64,000 nucleotides of DNA. It comes from Chryseobacterium sp. SC28 (GTDB lineage: Bacteria > Bacteroidota > Bacteroidia > Flavobacteriales > Weeksellaceae). The notes under the pieces were generated by a model. The model made no database searches. It was not told the DNA's origin and saw nothing but the letters and a program-made list of their open reading frames with translations. The translations under genes and the position numbers were made by a program. Location: assembly GCF_003932955.1 (NCBI RefSeq), contig NZ_QOVY01000005.1:7718-71717 (forward strand). Direction: 5' to 3'. This document shows, piece after piece, positions 61,936 to 64,000 of this stretch (its first letter is position 1; each line of letters starts with the position of its first letter).

Positions 61936-62201
61936 TTTCTCTTCCTATATTTTAAAAGCAATTTTTGTAATTCTTCAATCACATTACGATCTCCATTATA
62001 GCTATCTCTTAAAAAATAGAGAATTCCCTCTGTCTCTTCTGAAAAATCTGAGATATTGCGAATTTCTGAAAGACTTTCAATTAAAATTTCGTATGAACGG
62101 TTATATCCAGCTGTGAAATAATAAGCCTCATTTATTTTCTGAATTATAGTCTGTAATTTTTGCATAAAAATTTCGTCTTCTGATAATGTCGATTTGTCCA
62201 T
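61932..62201 (-). CDS. Small helical protein, candidate immunity protein
   Basis: An 89-residue all-helical, charged protein (KLQTIIQKINEAYYFTAGYN, ILIESLSEIRNISDF, EELQKLLLKYRKRK). It lies directly after the orphan toxin cassette, where immunity genes occur in polymorphic-toxin loci. No family recognised; the role is inferred from position. Confidence 0.5.
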   Translation of the reverse strand: MDKSTLSEDEIFMQKLQTIIQKINEAYYFTAGYNRSYEILIESLSEIRNISDFSEETEGILYFLRDSYNGDRNVIEELQKLLLKYRKRK

Positions 62202-62205
62202 TGTT

Positions 62206-62664
62206 TTATTTTATTAAGAAGTTTGTATTAGTAATAAACATCTGGTAACTACCTCCTGTATAAATTCCACCTTGTGAAGCAGCTCTTCCAAAAATATATG
62301 GTGTACCAGGAGCTATCTGAAATTGTTTGATTCCAGTCATACTATTCCATTTTTCGGGCAATGCTAAACCAACACGATTAGTAAGATTATCAAACGCAGG
62401 GAACAAATATCTTCCTTCCGAAGCTGCTTTTCCTCCATAAAATCTTAATCCAAACGTTGCATTATCAGCGGCTCTCATACTTATACTTTCTATTTGAAAG
62501 GATTTTAAAATATCAATTCTGTCTAACCTTGAAACTCCTGCGGCTTGTAAATATTTAGATGCAGCTTTAACTCCTGCATATGCATCTTCTCTCAAAACAG
62601 AAGAAGTTGCTCTCCCTTTACTTGCAACAATCGCCAACCCACCCAAAAGGATTGCAAGATTTTT
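62206..62664 (-). pseudogene. Orphan C-terminal toxin cassette (no start), sharing the LGGLAIVASKGRATSS linker
   Basis: The open frame continues upstream of any ATG, beginning around SIDKNLAILLGGLAIVASKG, and ends at 62206. Its first 25 residues match the linker of the main toxin at 63.5 kb, but the downstream part (KAASKYLQAAGVSRLDRIDIL ...) is a different domain. This is the layout of a displaced toxin module that can replace the main tip by recombination through the shared 48-bp repeat. Toxin activity unknown. Confidence 0.7.
62596..62643 (-). repeat. 48-bp direct repeat, orphan-cassette copy
   Basis: Identical to 63533-63580; encodes the linker residues up to the point where the toxin domains diverge. 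Confidence 0.8.
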
Positions 62665-62666
62665 GT

Positions 62667-63200
62667 CTATCGATTAAGTTTTTGCTTGGCAATCTTGTAC
62701 TTTAATAAGTATGGTTTAGGTAACTTTTCATAATTCAATCCATTAATTATATTTACAAAATTTTCATAATCGTTCTGTTGCCAAGCTTTATCCGCAGCAT
62801 TTATATTTTGTTGATTTAACAAATTCTGAGTATAAATTTTACTCCTTTCTAAATCAAATTTTTCCAAATCATTTATTTTATTTCCTATGAGAAGCGATTC
62901 ACCCTCATTCTCAAAAAATATGACTAAGTTATTTATAAATACTTCAACAGATACTTTGTCTAAGTTTAGGAGTGAATTAAAAAAAAGAATAAGAAGATTA
63001 TTATTTATTTCTATCATATCTGTTTTTCCTCTTTTCCCTACCCAGATTGTATTTGAATTTTCAAATGGATTATGTACAATATTAATTTTAGTAATAGAAG
63101 ATTGAAATCTTAGAACATTTTTAAATTCCTCAACTATTTCAAATCCATATCTCTGAAATATTGGAAAAAGCTGTGTCTTTATCTGTATATTAAAATCCAT
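62667..63200 (-). CDS. Candidate immunity protein of the main toxin
   Basis: A 177-residue soluble alpha/beta protein (FPIFQRYGFEIVEEFKNVLRF, VHNPFENSNTIWVGKRGKTD) with acidic and hydrophobic patterns typical of small immunity proteins. It starts 8 bases after the main toxin stop. No family recognised. Confidence 0.55.
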   Translation of the reverse strand: MDFNIQIKTQLFPIFQRYGFEIVEEFKNVLRFQSSITKINIVHNPFENSNTIWVGKRGKTDMIEINNNLLILFFNSLLNLDKVSVEVFINNLVIFFENEGESLLIGNKINDLEKFDLERSKIYTQNLLNQQNINAADKAWQQNDYENFVNIINGLNYEKLPKPYLLKYKIAKQKLNR

Positions 63201-63208
63201 AATTTAAA

Positions 63209-64000
63209 TTATTTTATTGGTGGCATCCAAGCTCCAACACTAGGATTATACGTCCATCCTCTGCTTTGTAATGTAAATCTTTCTGCATTCAAGAATCCTC
63301 CCGTAGGAATTAAATTGCCATTTGGTAAACGATATGAATCATATATAGGATTTCCTAATCCCATTTCCCTTCTTAAAGAACCATAATTTGCTTTCCAATT
63401 CAATTTAGGAGTTCCTTGATTGGGAAGATGAAGCATATAATCACCTTCTCTCCATTCTAATTTACCCGTTTGTTCTGCTCCCCATTTAAAAAGATTCAAT
63501 CCTCCTCTTTCTGCAGCAATTTCTCCTTTCACAACAGAAGAAGTTGCTCTCCCTTTACTTGCAACAATCGCCAACCCACCTAAAGCCAACGCTGCATATT
63601 TGTTTTCAGGCTTAGCATTGGCTAAAGCAATTCCCAAAACATCCCAAACACTGTCCATCATTATCACACCACCCTTATCATTACAATGTCCGCAATTTGT
63701 ATATGCTGCTGCTGCTCTTTGCTGGAAGTCCCATTCACCGGCAGCTTTGCCAAAAGCTTCAGACATTGCCCAGATATTATATAGGTAATTGCCTCCCATA
63801 TTCCAAGTCTGTGCGTTCCCTTTTCCCTGAAAAACAACCGGAGAAATATTATATATCCTCTCTCCAATACCTCCATTAGAGTAATTGGTATTAAGACTGG
63901 TATAGTTTCCGTTGTAATCTACCGATATATTATCACCACTTTCAAATCCCATTCCTGTATTGGTCCACGTAGAAGTGCTGCCATTTGGTGTAGAATTCCA
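63209..64000 (-). CDS. Polymorphic-toxin C-terminal part, cut by the window edge
   Basis: The reading frame remains open to the right edge, so the N-terminal part (probably RHS repeats) is missing from view; the first ATG in view at 63952 is not the true start. The visible chain has YNISPVVFQGKGNAQTWNMGG, a CGHC motif (YTNCGHCNDKG) and MDSVWDVLGIALANAKPENK, then the LGGLAIVASKGRATSS linker and a C-terminal domain (GGFLNAERFTLQSRGW) whose activity I do not recognise. Confidence 0.7.
   Translation of the reverse strand, partial: WNSTPNGSTSTWTNTGMGFESGDNISVDYNGNYTSLNTNYSNGGIGERIYNISPVVFQGKGNAQTWNMGGNYLYNIWAMSEAFGKAAGEWDFQQRAAAAYTNCGHCNDKGGVIMMDSVWDVLGIALANAKPENKYAALALGGLAIVASKGRATSSVVKGEIAAERGGLNLFKWGAEQTGKLEWREGDYMLHLPNQGTPKLNWKANYGSLRREMGLGNPIYDSYRLPNGNLIPTGGFLNAERFTLQSRGWTYNPSVGAWMPPIK
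63533..63580 (-). repeat. 48-bp direct repeat, main-toxin copy
   Basis: Identical to 62596-62643; likely recombination site for cassette exchange. Confidence 0.8.

Overview
The window comes from a Bacteroidota genome, most likely a flavobacterium of the Chryseobacterium/Elizabethkingia type. This rests on the Bacteroidetes-specific Tra proteins (DUF4133/4134/4141/4138/3872 families), the TAnnTTTG-type -7 promoter elements, and the neighbourhood of dnaN, ddl, coaD, the flavobacterial LptD-like protein and the amidase. Identification is from sequence recognition only.

Positions 1 to about 44.48 kb belong to an integrative conjugative element (ICE) of the CTnDOT/Tra type; its left end lies outside the window or was not found. 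From the left: a cargo block (lpd and a CDF metal exporter between 26-bp inverted repeats), a zone of broken genes (integrase, AraC and IS3 remnants), a mercury/metal operon (ArsR, MerTP, GDCCVxC protein, Fur-like), and the mobilisation genes mobC, mobB and mobA. An oriT-like hairpin and a repeat-rich leader follow, then traA-traB-traD. A seven-gene antisense defence operon interrupts the tra operon before it resumes as traE to traQ. Next come two small HTH regulators, a long structured non-coding element, a lone receiver-like protein, a short prokaryotic Argonaute operon, the PRTRC gene set, ssb, and an IntDOT-like tyrosine integrase next to the 3' end of pheT.

Two defence modules stand out. 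At 13.2-21.2 kb an XRE-controlled minus-strand operon joins an ABC-three-component (ABC-3C) system (effector, middle component, DUF2326 ATPase), a Mrr-like nuclease and a Gabija-like pair (OLD/TOPRIM nuclease and UvrD helicase). At 32.7-36.9 kb a second operon carries an XRE regulator with its own operator, a SMEK-APAZ protein, a catalytically inactive short pAgo and an uncharacterised third protein. A bipartite motif (GCCAAA-NN-CTGCC, 7 bp, GCCA) lies ahead of the mobC, traA, traE and HTH-regulator units, in the same orientation relative to each downstream gene. It looks like an undescribed ICE-wide control element.

From 44.5 to 59 kb the sequence is chromosomal: pheT, a YoeB-type toxin-antitoxin pair, dnaN, dgkA, ddl, coaD, a copper/redox operon (YHS, SCO1, exported superoxide dismutase), ridA, lptD and an amidase. 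At 59.06 kb a tRNA-Glu gene is overlapped by the end of a serine recombinase gene, which starts a second mobile region. That region has small accessory ORFs and a MerR-like protein, and is followed by a polymorphic-toxin locus with immunity-type genes and an orphan toxin cassette. The locus runs off the right edge.
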